Part shown: positions 21,344 to 30,550 of the stretch, one piece after another
How the letters are laid out: every line of letters starts with the position of its first letter
Numbering within the stretch: the stretch's first letter is position 1
Assembly: GCF_030272615.1 (NCBI RefSeq)
Contig: NC_081407.1
Span: forward strand, 141,490,897 to 141,550,896
Source of the DNA: Cryptomeria japonica
Taxonomy: Eukaryota > Streptophyta > Pinopsida > Cupressales > Cupressaceae
Direction: 5' to 3'
DNA length: 60,000 bases
Made by a program: the position numbers and the translations under genes
The notes under the pieces: generated by a model
The model's database searches: none
What the model was told of the DNA's origin: nothing
The model's input: only the letters and a program-made list of their open reading frames with translations

Positions 21344-21651
21344 TGTTTGCCACATACAGGTAAATGATTAGATGCAGAAAGTAAATGCACAGAACATAAT
21401 TGAAAGATATTAAAGAACCAGTTTTTGTATTAATTCAACAGTCCATGTACATCAAGTGCTTATAACATTACACCGATACGACTATGATCCCACTACGAAG
21501 GGAAGGTATGCAATATATAATACCCAAAGGGGTATGACCAACCGTCGCGTCCAACTGCCCTTCGGGACGACTAACTGACTGCTGTAACTCATAATTACCG
21601 ACGACAACATAACATAATATGACAACATGACAATGATTATTCCCGGCAACA
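21344..21651 (-). repeat. 5' LTR of the minus-strand gypsy element
   Basis: 308 bp; plus-strand termini TGTTTGCC and CCGGCAACA. Followed by AAAGT (21652-21656), the target-site duplicate of 9016-9020. Confidence 0.9.
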
Positions 21652-21972
21652 AAAGTCTCGCCAGATGCTTCCAAAATTCCCCAAACTAGTCACCCCTATA
21701 CAAAAAAATATTACATTTTTTTTCTATCACAAAATTATCAAAATAAGGGTCTGAAACCCTAGTGCCCAGCTATGCAAGCTTCAACCAGCAATAAAACCAT
21801 ATTAATTATATCAAAGTGATTGCCATAATGCTGTCATGAAACCCTCTTGGTTGAATCTTTAATGCCTCCAATTGCAATTTAAACCTTTCAATCTGCTCTC
21901 TTTCAATCTCTTGAAAATCTGATCAAATTTTGATGAATTGAATCCAGTGAAGCACAATTATAACCTTTGAAT
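21652..21972. other. Host sequence right of gypsy element
   Basis: Continuation of the old LTR-like sequence at 8566-9020. No gene. It ends at the start of the next LTR. Confidence 0.5.
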
Positions 21973-22067
21973 TGTTGATGTGTTTTTTATGACACCTCAA
22001 ACACAAAATAAAATATTAAGTATTCTATCCTCTCTTGAACAAGGAAACCTCGAATGTTAAGATTCTA

Positions 22068-22846
22068 ATGTCCCCACTTTGAAATAGAATTTAATGGTAA
22101 ATAATAATAATAAATTTAAAATTCAAAAGAATAAAAATAAAATTAAAATTAAAATATAAAAGAATATAATTAATTATAGTTAAAATTCAATTAAGTTAAT
22201 GAATGGTCAAAAGACATGGAATTAAAAGTTGTGACTCCCTCAAACATGAGATATAAAAGGGAGAAGAGAACCTCATTTGAGGGGGAATAATTTGGGAATC
22301 AGACGTGTAGATCTGATTTAAATAAGAAGTGCAGATCTGATCATGAAAGGTTGTGTCCCTTTCAAAGGGCAGATATAATGAGGAGTTGCACTCTTTCAAA
22401 GGGTGCTAATGGTGGAAAGGGTGTGTCTCTTGCCAAAGGGTGCGATGACAATAATACTCAATTTCATATGCATTCATAGTACATGAAAAACTATAATATT
22501 AATAGCCCATTCCTTAATAATTATGCTAATGCCTATGGAGGATGGGTTAGATTTGTGCTCAAGGAGAGGCGGTCTACTTACAACCAATTAGTTAGTCTCA
22601 AGATGGGGTAAGGATCAGATTCCGTAAACCTTGAGGGATCCTGTTGTAGTTTGGTTTCTCAGCGCTCTAGCAACATAATCACCCCTTCCTCCCTTACGGT
22701 TTAGTTAGTAACAGGGTTAGATCATAATATAGAAGTCTATGAATTATGAAATGTAGAATTAATTGTAAAAAGGCATAATAACTTGGTAATGCATTTAGTA
22801 ATGTATAATAATTGTTGGAAATATGAGAGCTTCAAGTAGGGGACAT
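22068..22846. mobile_element. 779 bp element with ATGTCCCC inverted ends, flanked by TA
   Basis: It begins ATGTCCCCACTTTGAA and ends, inverted, ATGTCCCCTACTTGAA, flanked by TA on both sides (22066-22067 and 22847-22848). It interrupts the LTR alignment with 3106-5976. Inside there is a promoter-like GATATAAAAGGG at about 22249 and short CTTTCAAAGGG repeats at 22365-22440, features more like an LTR (TG...CA from 22069 to 22845). It is either a TA-targeting MITE or a solo LTR; no 5 bp TSD supports the latter. Confidence 0.6.
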
Positions 22847-23614
22847 TACAAAGCTTCATGATCAAACAAGGTGAACCCTAAGGTTTACAAAGCAAATGTT
22901 GGATAGACTCAGTGAATATGATGTGATATGCTGAATCGCTGATAACACAAAGGGACTTATGTTTTGCTGGAATTGGAATCCTTAACTTCTATCAAACAAA
23001 GATTCAAAGGAAAGGGATAGGGAGTCTAATCTAAAACCTAACAATGCAAGAAATGACTGCTGATTTGATGATCCCAAACCAAGCTTTGCTTCGCCATGAG
23101 GAAACTACATGAAGATGGTGCAATCTCCTAAGGGTACACAAATGATTTTCATGTCACTTATGCACGTCAACACCATGGACAATGAGCATACAGCAATTGA
23201 AGTTAAGCTTTCAATATTAGTTCAAACCAAAGAAACGGGACTCGGACTCGGCAAGGCTGACTTGGACTCAGACTCAGGACTCGGAGTTAGACTCGGCTTC
23301 AAACTCGGGAAAGTGAAAAACTCAAGAATTTTAGAGATTTTTAAAGATTTAAATTTTGTTTCATGCACCCTTTATTGAATACACCTTAAAGACACAATAA
23401 CATCATCAAACTCGGCTCATTTGATTACATACACAAGTATACATCAATCACATAAGCATAAACGCAAATTGTAGCTGAAGGAAATAACAAACATAGATAT
23501 ATAAATATTGTCAAATGTATACAATATTACAAAACTCATGGAATAAAAAATCCATGTCATCATATGATCATCAAATGTTCCATACAAATACCAAAGGTAA
23601 ATACAACTAGAAGC

Positions 23615-24385
23615 CTATGGCTCAGAGGAGTGTGCACCCTCTAGCCCCGACCCCTTGCGAAGGTGTCTAAGGTAGGTCCTGGATGATTCGACAATCATAG
23701 CCGCTCCTCGTGACACCATGCCATGCTCACCAATATCAGGATCATCTGTGTCACTATCAGTATCTGCCTCTGGATCTCCTGTCTCTGCTCGTGCTCTCCG
23801 CTCCTCTGCCATGGCTATAGCCTCAGCCTCTATATCTACCCGGTCGATCCAATCAGTGTCATCATCACTAAAGATAGCCATAGGATCTGTCTCAGTGGCC
23901 CACTCTGCATCAAGATCAACCTCATCTAGAATGATAGGGGACATTTTAGCTAATGCATTCTTTCTCATTCTCAGGCGGAGGTTGTAGTGAACAAAGACGA
24001 GATCATTCATCTTCTCCACTGATAATCTATTGCGCCTCTTGGAGTGTATGTGCTCAAACATACTCCAATTGCGCTCACATCCAGATGCGCTGCATGGTTG
24101 TAAGATGTGAATGGCCAACTTTTGAAGATTTGGTGCCATTGGGCCAAAAAAACTCCACCAATTATCTGAGTTTGAAATGAGAAAAATAAATAAAATCAGT
24201 CTCACTCATAAACTCATTTAACAATATACAATAAAACTAAAATTAAGCCTTACAATTTATTTTTACTTGGCATCATAGTTGTCCTACTTTCTTTGGCAAT
24301 AGGACGAGAGAAGGTCTCCCATTGTGCATTTGGGAACAACTGTAGCTCTCAAAGAAGCTCTGTCTGAGTAGAACCAACAGGTGCC
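23615..24385 (-). pseudogene. hAT transposase C-terminus with dimerisation domain
   Basis: The minus-strand frame to 24205 contains the hAT dimerisation signature: WWSFFGPMAPNLQKLAIHIL, then CSASGCERNWSMFEHIHSKRR and NRLSVEKMNDLVFVHYNLRL. An acidic Ser/Asp-rich tail follows (ADTDSDTDDPD). The exon before it lies at about 24255-24385 (ending near TQTELL), separated by what looks like a short AT-rich intron (24205-24255). This domain makes hAT transposases dimerise or oligomerise. It is the best preserved part of the gene. Confidence 0.9.
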
Positions 24386-24423
24386 ATCTTCTCCATGATT
24401 GAGTATAGCCCATTAAGGACCTC
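24386..24423. repeat. Left copy of 38 bp duplication around solo LTR
   Basis: Matches 27114-27151 at all but about three positions. In transposase terms both encode the same EVLNGLY.IMEK segment, so the target was duplicated when the LTR arrived. Confidence 0.85.
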
Positions 24424-27113
24424 TGTTGTGCTCGCACAACTCACCTCGTCAGTTGACAGGGGACCCCCCCATGTCGTGTCTGTTTGCCCGAAACTTTCGA
24501 AGGAGAAGGTAAAGCCAAAACTAGCAAAATACACCATTTGCCTGAAAATCATTCAAAGCTTTCCTAAAACTCACGAAATCCCCAATCCGCCTGAAACTCA
24601 CAAAATATCCTTTCAGGCCGAAAAGGAGGCTAAGAGAGAATCACGTCAAAGTTTGCACTCTCGCAAAATCTTCAAAGGCGCCAAAAATGGAGTCAAGGAT
24701 GAAAGTCACGTAGAAAGGTTTCTCTAGCCGAAAATGACCAATCGCCCAAAATCGCGAAAGGTAAGGAAGGAGCTTTCATAATTTGAAGTTTGCAAAAACC
24801 CTCCTTATGCCGAAAACACAAAATCGCGTGAAGAAGGCATTTTTAAAGACTTTGCAAAATGCCCTCATAGCCCGAAAATAAGTAAGGTGTTTTTTAAAAC
24901 TTTGCAAATGGCCGAAAATATAAAAAATAAGAATATCGTGAAATTGGTAAAGCTTTTTAACTTTAAAAAAACTTTGCAAAGTGGCTTCTCAGCCCGAAAA
25001 TGAAGTAGAGCGTCATTTTTACGAACTTTTCAAAAGTCCCTTTTAGCCCGAAATTGGAAAAAGAAGGTAAAGCGTTAAAACTTAAAACATTTTCAAAAAA
25101 CTCCCCTAGCCCGAAAACGCGAAATTCGTGGGAGTGTAAAGTAAGGCATTTTAACAAGCTTTATTTGCAAAGTGGCCTTCAAGGCCGAAAATTTCCAAAC
25201 TCACACAAAACCCTTAGAAGCCCCGAAATTCAAAAAAACGTTAAAGCAAAAATCGGCCTAAAAGGCCTAAATGACAAATCGCGTCTCCTTCATAGGTCGA
25301 AGTTGGCTTTGAAAAGTTCCTATTTAAGCCGAAAAACTTAGGGAAGTTTGAAAATCGCAAATTCTTGCAAAAGAGGCTAAAAGGCCGAAAAACGTTAAAC
25401 TCACAATATATCCTTCCAGGCCGAAATTGGCTAAAATTCCAAATCTCACATTTTGGCCCAAAGGCCCGAAGTTTGCATAAAGACATTCAACTTAAAACAA
25501 AGTTCGCTCATATCACTTCATGGCCAAGATGATAAACTCGCAAAAATCTTCCAAAGGGCCCGAAAGGCTAAGTTGGGCATTGACACTTAAATAAAACAAA
25601 ATCTCTCAAAGGTTTGATTGGCTTGAATTTCGTTCAAGAGAGCAAATTAAAGATCGGGTTTCAAGATACATCTCACGAAGAGCTTCACTGAGACAGACGT
25701 TTAGAAATTTAATATTTGTTAAATTAAATTATTGAATTTTTCAAATTGATTTATTAAAGTGAAATCAATGGTTTGCAGGTCGCAGGACGTCACTGCAATG
25801 AACCTGGAGAAGGCTTGAAACGTCAAGGAGTCATGCGCTAAAAGATGAAGAAGAAGATGCAAGAATGCGCTACTGGAGCTCGAGATCTGAACCAGGCATT
25901 GGGAAGCGTGCCGCTGAACAACAAGCTTAAGTCCACCATAGGGACCAAAGACCAAAGAACACTCTGAATGCAGCAATCATGAGTTCTCAGGAAAAGTGCA
26001 CAACTGGATTTGATTCCAGAAGTTCAGTTTCTGAAAACTGAAACTGTTTTATTATAAAACTGTTTGTGGGTCCCACTCAAGATATTTTGAAACAAAGGGG
26101 AAACAGGTCAGTTGTGGACAGTTATGTCTAACTACCGGATAGACTCAAATTGAATCCAGACAATTGCAGGTAGTTGAGATAGTGGTTGGATAGATGATTG
26201 AGAGTTTAATGGACATGGATTAAGGTTGCCAGCTTCTGGATGGCAGGTTGCAACCCTTGGATGTAGTCAATCTTGCCCTTTGATTCAAAATTGTAAATTC
26301 TATAAAGGCAGAGGCCTTTCTTTTGTAAAGGGTTAGACAGTTAGAGTTAGATAGTTAGATTTTAGGGTTAGAATAGATTATATTTTAAGCCTAGCATAGA
26401 GATGCTGCAGAAATTGTTGTAATGGCAGCTGAGGCAAATATATGAACATTGAAGTATGGTGTTTGTTGTCTTTTTTTAATGTCTGTTTGCATGGTTTCTT
26501 TCAGCTGGTTAAATTTTAGAGTGTAGGGATTTTAATGGTGAAGTGTAGAGGGGTATTTGATGCATTTTTGGTGCATACCATTGGGGGTCTGCTAATTTTA
26601 GGTCACCGTGCATGGTTAGTCTGAACCCAAACTGTGCTTAGTTCAACTGCAGGTGTTCGTCTTGGGCTGTGCCAGAATTGGGTGCCTAAAACGAGTCTCT
26701 CCAGTTTGAAAATCCTTCATCACTTAGAGCTTGCACCGTTTTTGTCTAGTTGTGAGGGTGTCTGGCAAAACAAGAACTGGTTTATCGAAATCTGTCTACC
26801 CGCTGCATCAACTATTATCATCCTTATCCTTAGGCTTCCTGAACCTTCCCTTTTGATTTTATTTCGTAGTTTGAGAATCATAGCAGACCACCTTGTTGCA
26901 AAACGTAAGTCCCCTTTGTGTTCCCAGCAAATCACATCAACCACTAAGCTATCCTGCAGTCAAGATCCGACAATCGAAACGTTGAGGTCATCCCCATTGA
27001 TCAAATTAACACAACATTAGGGATCTCCTTATCTCAAGAGAGGATAGGATTCTTAGCATTTCTATTCTGTGTTGGCCGGATGAAGTTGTAGTTATGCAAT
27101 TTTAGACACGTCA
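24424..27113 (-). mobile_element. Solo LTR, 2.69 kb, inside the hAT gene
   Basis: Minus-strand termini are TGACGTGTCTAAAA and GCACAACA. The 5' part (27113 down to 26921) matches 1-206; the 3' end (24424-24480, TGGGGGGTCCCC on the minus strand) matches the end of the LTR at 5925-5976. There is no internal coding region, so it is a solo LTR. About three 5'-terminal bases expected from relatives (TGT before TGACGTG) seem missing. It contains the GCCCGAAA array at 24480-25570. Open frames inside (for example 26634-27020) are not recognisable genes. Confidence 0.8.
24480..25570 (+). repeat. Degenerate array built on GCCCGAAAA
   Basis: About 20 occurrences of GCCCGAAA or GGCCGAAA (for example 24487, 24617, 24728, 24810, 24873, 24911, 24993, 25047, 25111, 25182, 25328, 25384, 25420, 25464 and 25559) at 40-80 base spacing. 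Many are followed by TCGCGAAAT and AAGGTAAAGC, then ACTTTGCAAA. Units are too diverged for a clean consensus. The array lies in the 3' half of the LTR, the same place as the different array at 4890-5660. Confidence 0.8.
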
Positions 27114-27478
27114 ATCTTCTCCATGATTACGTATAGCCCATTAAGGACCTCCACATCAGCCTTGAAAGTAGGGCTAAAATGGAATGTCGAATTCAGATAA
27201 TAGGTTGCTGCATGGATGGGCCTATGAAGCTGATGATGCCATCTCCTATCAATGATCTCCCAAATGGGACCATACTTGCTCTCATCTCCTCCATAGATCG
27301 ATTTGATGCCCTCCTTCGCCCTATCCATGCCCTCATATATGTAGCCCATTGTGGGCTTTTCTCCATCCACAACTCGCAACACAACCACCAAGGGCTTAAC
27401 AAACTGCAAAATTGAAAATATTGTGTAATTTAGAAAAATGAGCAAATAAGAGAATATGATGAATAAGTTATAAAACAA
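27114..27478 (-). pseudogene. hAT transposase, segment before the C-terminal domain
   Basis: The minus-strand frame includes KPLVVVLRVVDGEKPTMGY, KYGPIWEIIDRRW and HAATYYLNSTFHFSPTF, typical of the hAT region between the catalytic core and the dimerisation domain. It ends in the duplicated EVLNGLYVIMEK, where the solo LTR cuts the gene. The frame is otherwise open here. Confidence 0.85.
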
Positions 27479-27496
27479 AAAGTTAAATTGTAGAAT

Positions 27497-27860
27497 TTAT
27501 AAAAAATTTACCTTCACTAGCTCATCACAAGGGATCCAAAAGTCTTGCTCATCAAAAATGCAGTCTGCCATATCTTTCCCTGCAGGGGTGGCAGCATAGG
27601 ATGAGGAAGACCACTCCTCACCAACAATCATACGTCTCAAGGCCGACTTACAGTGAAGCATTGACTGCAATGTGATGAAGTTTGTGGCAAATCTTGTGAT
27701 TCCTGGACGAGCTAACTCCTTGGACGAGTATTGTCTCATAAGAGCCAACACCCATGAATGATTATATACAAATTTGCACACATCTCTTGACCCAAAGGAG
27801 TTTTCCAATATCCTCCAACATGAGGTCAATGCAATGGGCGGCACATGGAGTCCAAACTGT
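27497..27860 (-). pseudogene. hAT transposase, middle segment
   Basis: The frame includes CWRILENSFGSRDVCKFVYNHSW, ELARPGITRFATNFITLQSML and DFWIPCDELVKV, recognisable as the core of plant DUF659-type hAT transposases. A frameshift near 27840 separates it from the exon before, whose CAAHCIDLML-like remnant is readable near 27840-27880 in another frame. Confidence 0.8.
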
Positions 27861-27959
27861 AGATGGGTGCCTCTCCATCAATAGTCTACCTACAATATAA
27901 TTTGTTGCATAGTAATTAATGAAGTTACAAAATAGTAATTAATTTGCAAACAAAATTAG

Positions 27960-28470
27960 TTTGTAATCAAAAGTTTACCTGTAGCAACATATTTGTTGCA
28001 TTGTCAGTCACCACCTGTACCACGTTCTCACCCACCTCATCAATCACCTCCTCTATCTGCTCACATAGGTAGGTGGCATTCTTGCAATGGGCGGAGGCAT
28101 CAATGGACTTGATGAAAACGTTGCCCCCTGAAATAAAAAAATAAAGCAAGATCAATGATCATTCAATAAATCATTAAATGAAAAATAAAAAATTAATGAC
28201 TAAATGAAACTAAAATTAATCAATCACCTGTAGAAGAAACAAGAAAATTAAGGAGAGTTATATTTCTCCTATCCGTCCAACCATCAGTCATGATGGTGCA
28301 ACCTTTAGTGCTCCATATCTAGCGTTGTTCACCTAATTCCTTCTTCACATCATTCACCAATTGAGTCAAAATGGGTCCCCTCAAATCAGACTCAGAAGGG
28401 GCTTTGAACCCCGCCCCGCATATGGTAAGGGCATCAACCATTTCTTGCCAATAAGGAGACCCGTCACAAA
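27960..28470 (-). pseudogene. hAT transposase DUF659 region
   Basis: A DGWTD block near 28271-28290, then after a short AT-rich gap (probable intron 28135-28230) VFIKSIDASAHCKNATYLC and VVQVVTDNATNM at about 27985-28130. In hAT enzymes the first catalytic Asp lies near the D.WT block and the second in the TDNATN block; both appear retained. A stop and frame changes interrupt the 28300-28470 part. Confidence 0.8.
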
Positions 28471-28544
28471 TAAATTAAATGAGATAAGTTAAGTATGTAC
28501 GGGAAAAAATAAAACAAAGAATCAAAGTATAAAAATTAAAACAA

Positions 28545-28988
28545 TCAAACATAAAACATGCACCTGTCTATAAAGAATGGAACACTGTCGTAGACCCAAA
28601 ACCTGCCAACTGCCATTTTAGCGGCATCATGGACCTCCTTGTTCCAACCCATGCTCTCAAGCGACTGTTGGGACCCAGGAGTAGTGTGAGGCACAAAGAA
28701 GATATCCAACCTAGATTTACGAATTCTAGGTCCAATGCTAACACTTCCACTACCACTAGCAGTGCTAGGAACATGAGTAGTGGCACCTACAAAAGCACTA
28801 GCACTAGCAGTAGCATGGTGAGTGGGACGATATGGAGGCATGGAAGAAGGCCCTCCAACACAACCTAAAGCTGTCCCACTTCCAATGGCTGTGAGATCAT
28901 CCTTTTGGTTCTTTTTGTTTTCACTCGCGTACGGCCTCAGTTGTTGCTTGAATGCATCAGTCGGCATCATGCCCACGCACACCAGCAA
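28545..28988 (-). pseudogene. hAT transposase linker
   Basis: A low-complexity Ala/Ser/Gly/Thr-rich linker (ATASASAFVGATTHVP), then RKSRLDIFFVP and AVGRFWVYDSVPF, the usual entry to DUF659. The start of the frame overlaps the end of the BED finger in a shifted frame. Confidence 0.75.
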
Positions 28989-29145
28989 TATGGTATTTCA
29001 ATCTATATATGCCTCCATGGAATATTGTTTTGCAAAAAAAAACACTTTGCTTGCCCCTTTTTTTGCCCTGGAAAATCCTCATGAAATTTCCAAGCAAGGT
29101 CCTTTCTAATTGGGGGTCTAGAAGAAGACATTGTATGATTCTCAT
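28957..29145 (-). pseudogene. hAT transposase BED zinc finger
   Basis: The DNA-binding BED-type finger at the transposase N-terminus. Visible are the CX2C pair (CFFC or FFCKTIFHGG), then GGIYRLKYHIAGVRGHD carrying the two His. The upstream Trp-containing part is in a neighbouring frame because of an indel in an A-run near 29050-29060. Such fingers bind the subterminal repeats, here plausibly the GACTCGG motifs (inference). Confidence 0.8.
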
Positions 29146-30550
29146 TGTACATTTTTTTCAAAAACCTAAGGTAGGGTTTGTAAATTTATTTTTTTTAAAT
29201 GTAGGGTTTGATCAAAATTTCAACCCCTATATACAGCCCTACATAGTAACATACAAAAGATTTTGGAAAAAAATGTAAAACTTTCACAAGAAATGAATAG
29301 AAAATGAAATTTTTGCATACAAGAAACAAAAAAAGCTCAAAAAATCAATCTTACCTCTTACAACAAGCTTGAAATGAGCTGCAAACTCTTCCTTTCCAAC
29401 TCTTGATGCACCAAATCAAAGTATAATGCAGCCCCAATGTGATGAATGGATGAAATCTTGAGCTTCCTCCTTGCTGGTTTTTCTTCAATGAAACCTTGTT
29501 TCTCTTCACAACTCACTTTTCTCCTCCTATTTTGCCAAATGAATGAAATGAAGTTCACTTTTAGGGGCATAGGATAATAAAGCAAAAAAAAAAACAACTT
29601 AAAAAAAACTTTTAAAAATGTGTTTTTTGGTTGCCTTTTTTCATGCCCAATGCTGGTCGAGTCTACACGACGGGACTCGCCAAGTTTGTGCAAAATCGCT
29701 GAGTTGGCAAGTTGGGCGAGTTTGCCATCAAACTCGGTCGAGTTCGAATCCGAGTTTGTGGGACTCGTGGGAGGTGACTCTGACTCTAACTCTGACTCGC
29801 CGAGTTTGGGCGATTTATTTCAACTAGATCAAACTAACGATGCATTACAATTTGCAATCAACAAATTCCAAATGGTATGGAGTATGGACATACAGGCTTT
29901 GCTATTAATCAACAATAAGATCTTCCATTCAACTAATTAACTCCATGTAAACAAATCTAAAACTTGAGAAGTAGAAACCATGCAGCATGTTGAAACAACA
30001 CACAAAAATCCACCATATCTTCAATGAAAATCATATGTTTATTCCAACATAGCCTTGACAACAATTCCTGTCTCCTTGTCCTACTACTATTCTAACTCAT
30101 AACTCTATTAACCTTTACAAATGAAAAGGCAAATCCTTATATAGAGTTCTTAGTTACAAATGAAGGGCCTAGATTGATTTGAAATGAATGGCCGAGATAA
30201 TTCAAGACAAACTCCAATTGGTATTAGTTACAACTAACACCTCATTGACCAATGAGAAAATTACAACATTTTGGACTCATGTCCTTTCAATGTGGACCAA
30301 TGAGAAATGAGGTTAGGTACATTGAATAATATTTGATGAAGTGCCACATGTCACTGGCTCCTCATGGAATGAGTCAGATTCAATGCACCTAGACATGTTG
30401 ACTTGGCATCACTTGATTGGTCGATGATGATCGAGCGCCACCTCAACATATATATCTCTTGATACTCAACATTATCACCTTGCTTGATTGATTGTGATGG
30501 TTCATATTCCCAAATTGCATCATCTTTGAAATTTACTTGAAGCACTCTTG

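Larger units (their letters stand above)
9021..21651 (-). mobile_element. Ty3/gypsy element with 0.3 kb LTRs, deleted pol, split by a chromovirus
   Basis: Minus-strand LTR retrotransposon with short LTRs (9021-9314 and 21344-21651). Perfect 5 bp TSD AAAGT lies at 9016-9020 and 21652-21656. In its own direction it has: 5' LTR, PBS, leader, Gag with four CCHC knuckles (to about 18857), DGGS protease, then a short RT-upstream fragment joined directly to an integrase-end fragment, a 3' region, a polypurine-like tract and the 3' LTR. It is therefore internally deleted and non-autonomous. A 6.48 kb chromovirus (11842-18323) sits in the protease region and duplicates part of it. Gag and protease carry stops and frameshifts. 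Confidence 0.85.
23227..29825 (-). mobile_element. hAT transposon, decayed, interrupted by a solo LTR
   Basis: A cut-and-paste DNA transposon lying in the LTR copy. Candidate 8 bp target duplicates are AGTTCAAA (23219-23226) and AGATCAAA (29826-29833), one mismatch. Both ends are rich in GACTCGGACTCGGC / ACTCGCCGAGT subterminal motifs (23239-23300 and 29650-29810). The minus-strand gene has a BED zinc finger, a DUF659 region, a middle region and the C-terminal hAT dimerisation domain. Removing the 2.69 kb insertion leaves about 3.9 kb, normal for an autonomous hAT. Confidence 0.8.
21973..30550 (+). repeat. Partial LTR (family of 3106-5976) split by two insertions
   Basis: Starts TGTTGATGTG. 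Three pieces (21973-22067, 22847-23226 and 29826 to about 30550) align in order with 3106 to about 4380. Similarity is lost after about 30550, so the distal half of the LTR is missing. The intervening sequence is the 779 bp element and the hAT element. Gene-free. Confidence 0.75.

Noticed and set aside
24480-25570. CRISPR-like array
   Set aside because: Repeats are short, diverged and irregularly spaced, in plant nuclear TE DNA; not a CRISPR.
26634-27020. 128-codon plus-strand open frame in the solo LTR
   Set aside because: It lies wholly inside LTR sequence that also occurs at 1-206, has no recognisable domain, and has no supporting signals.
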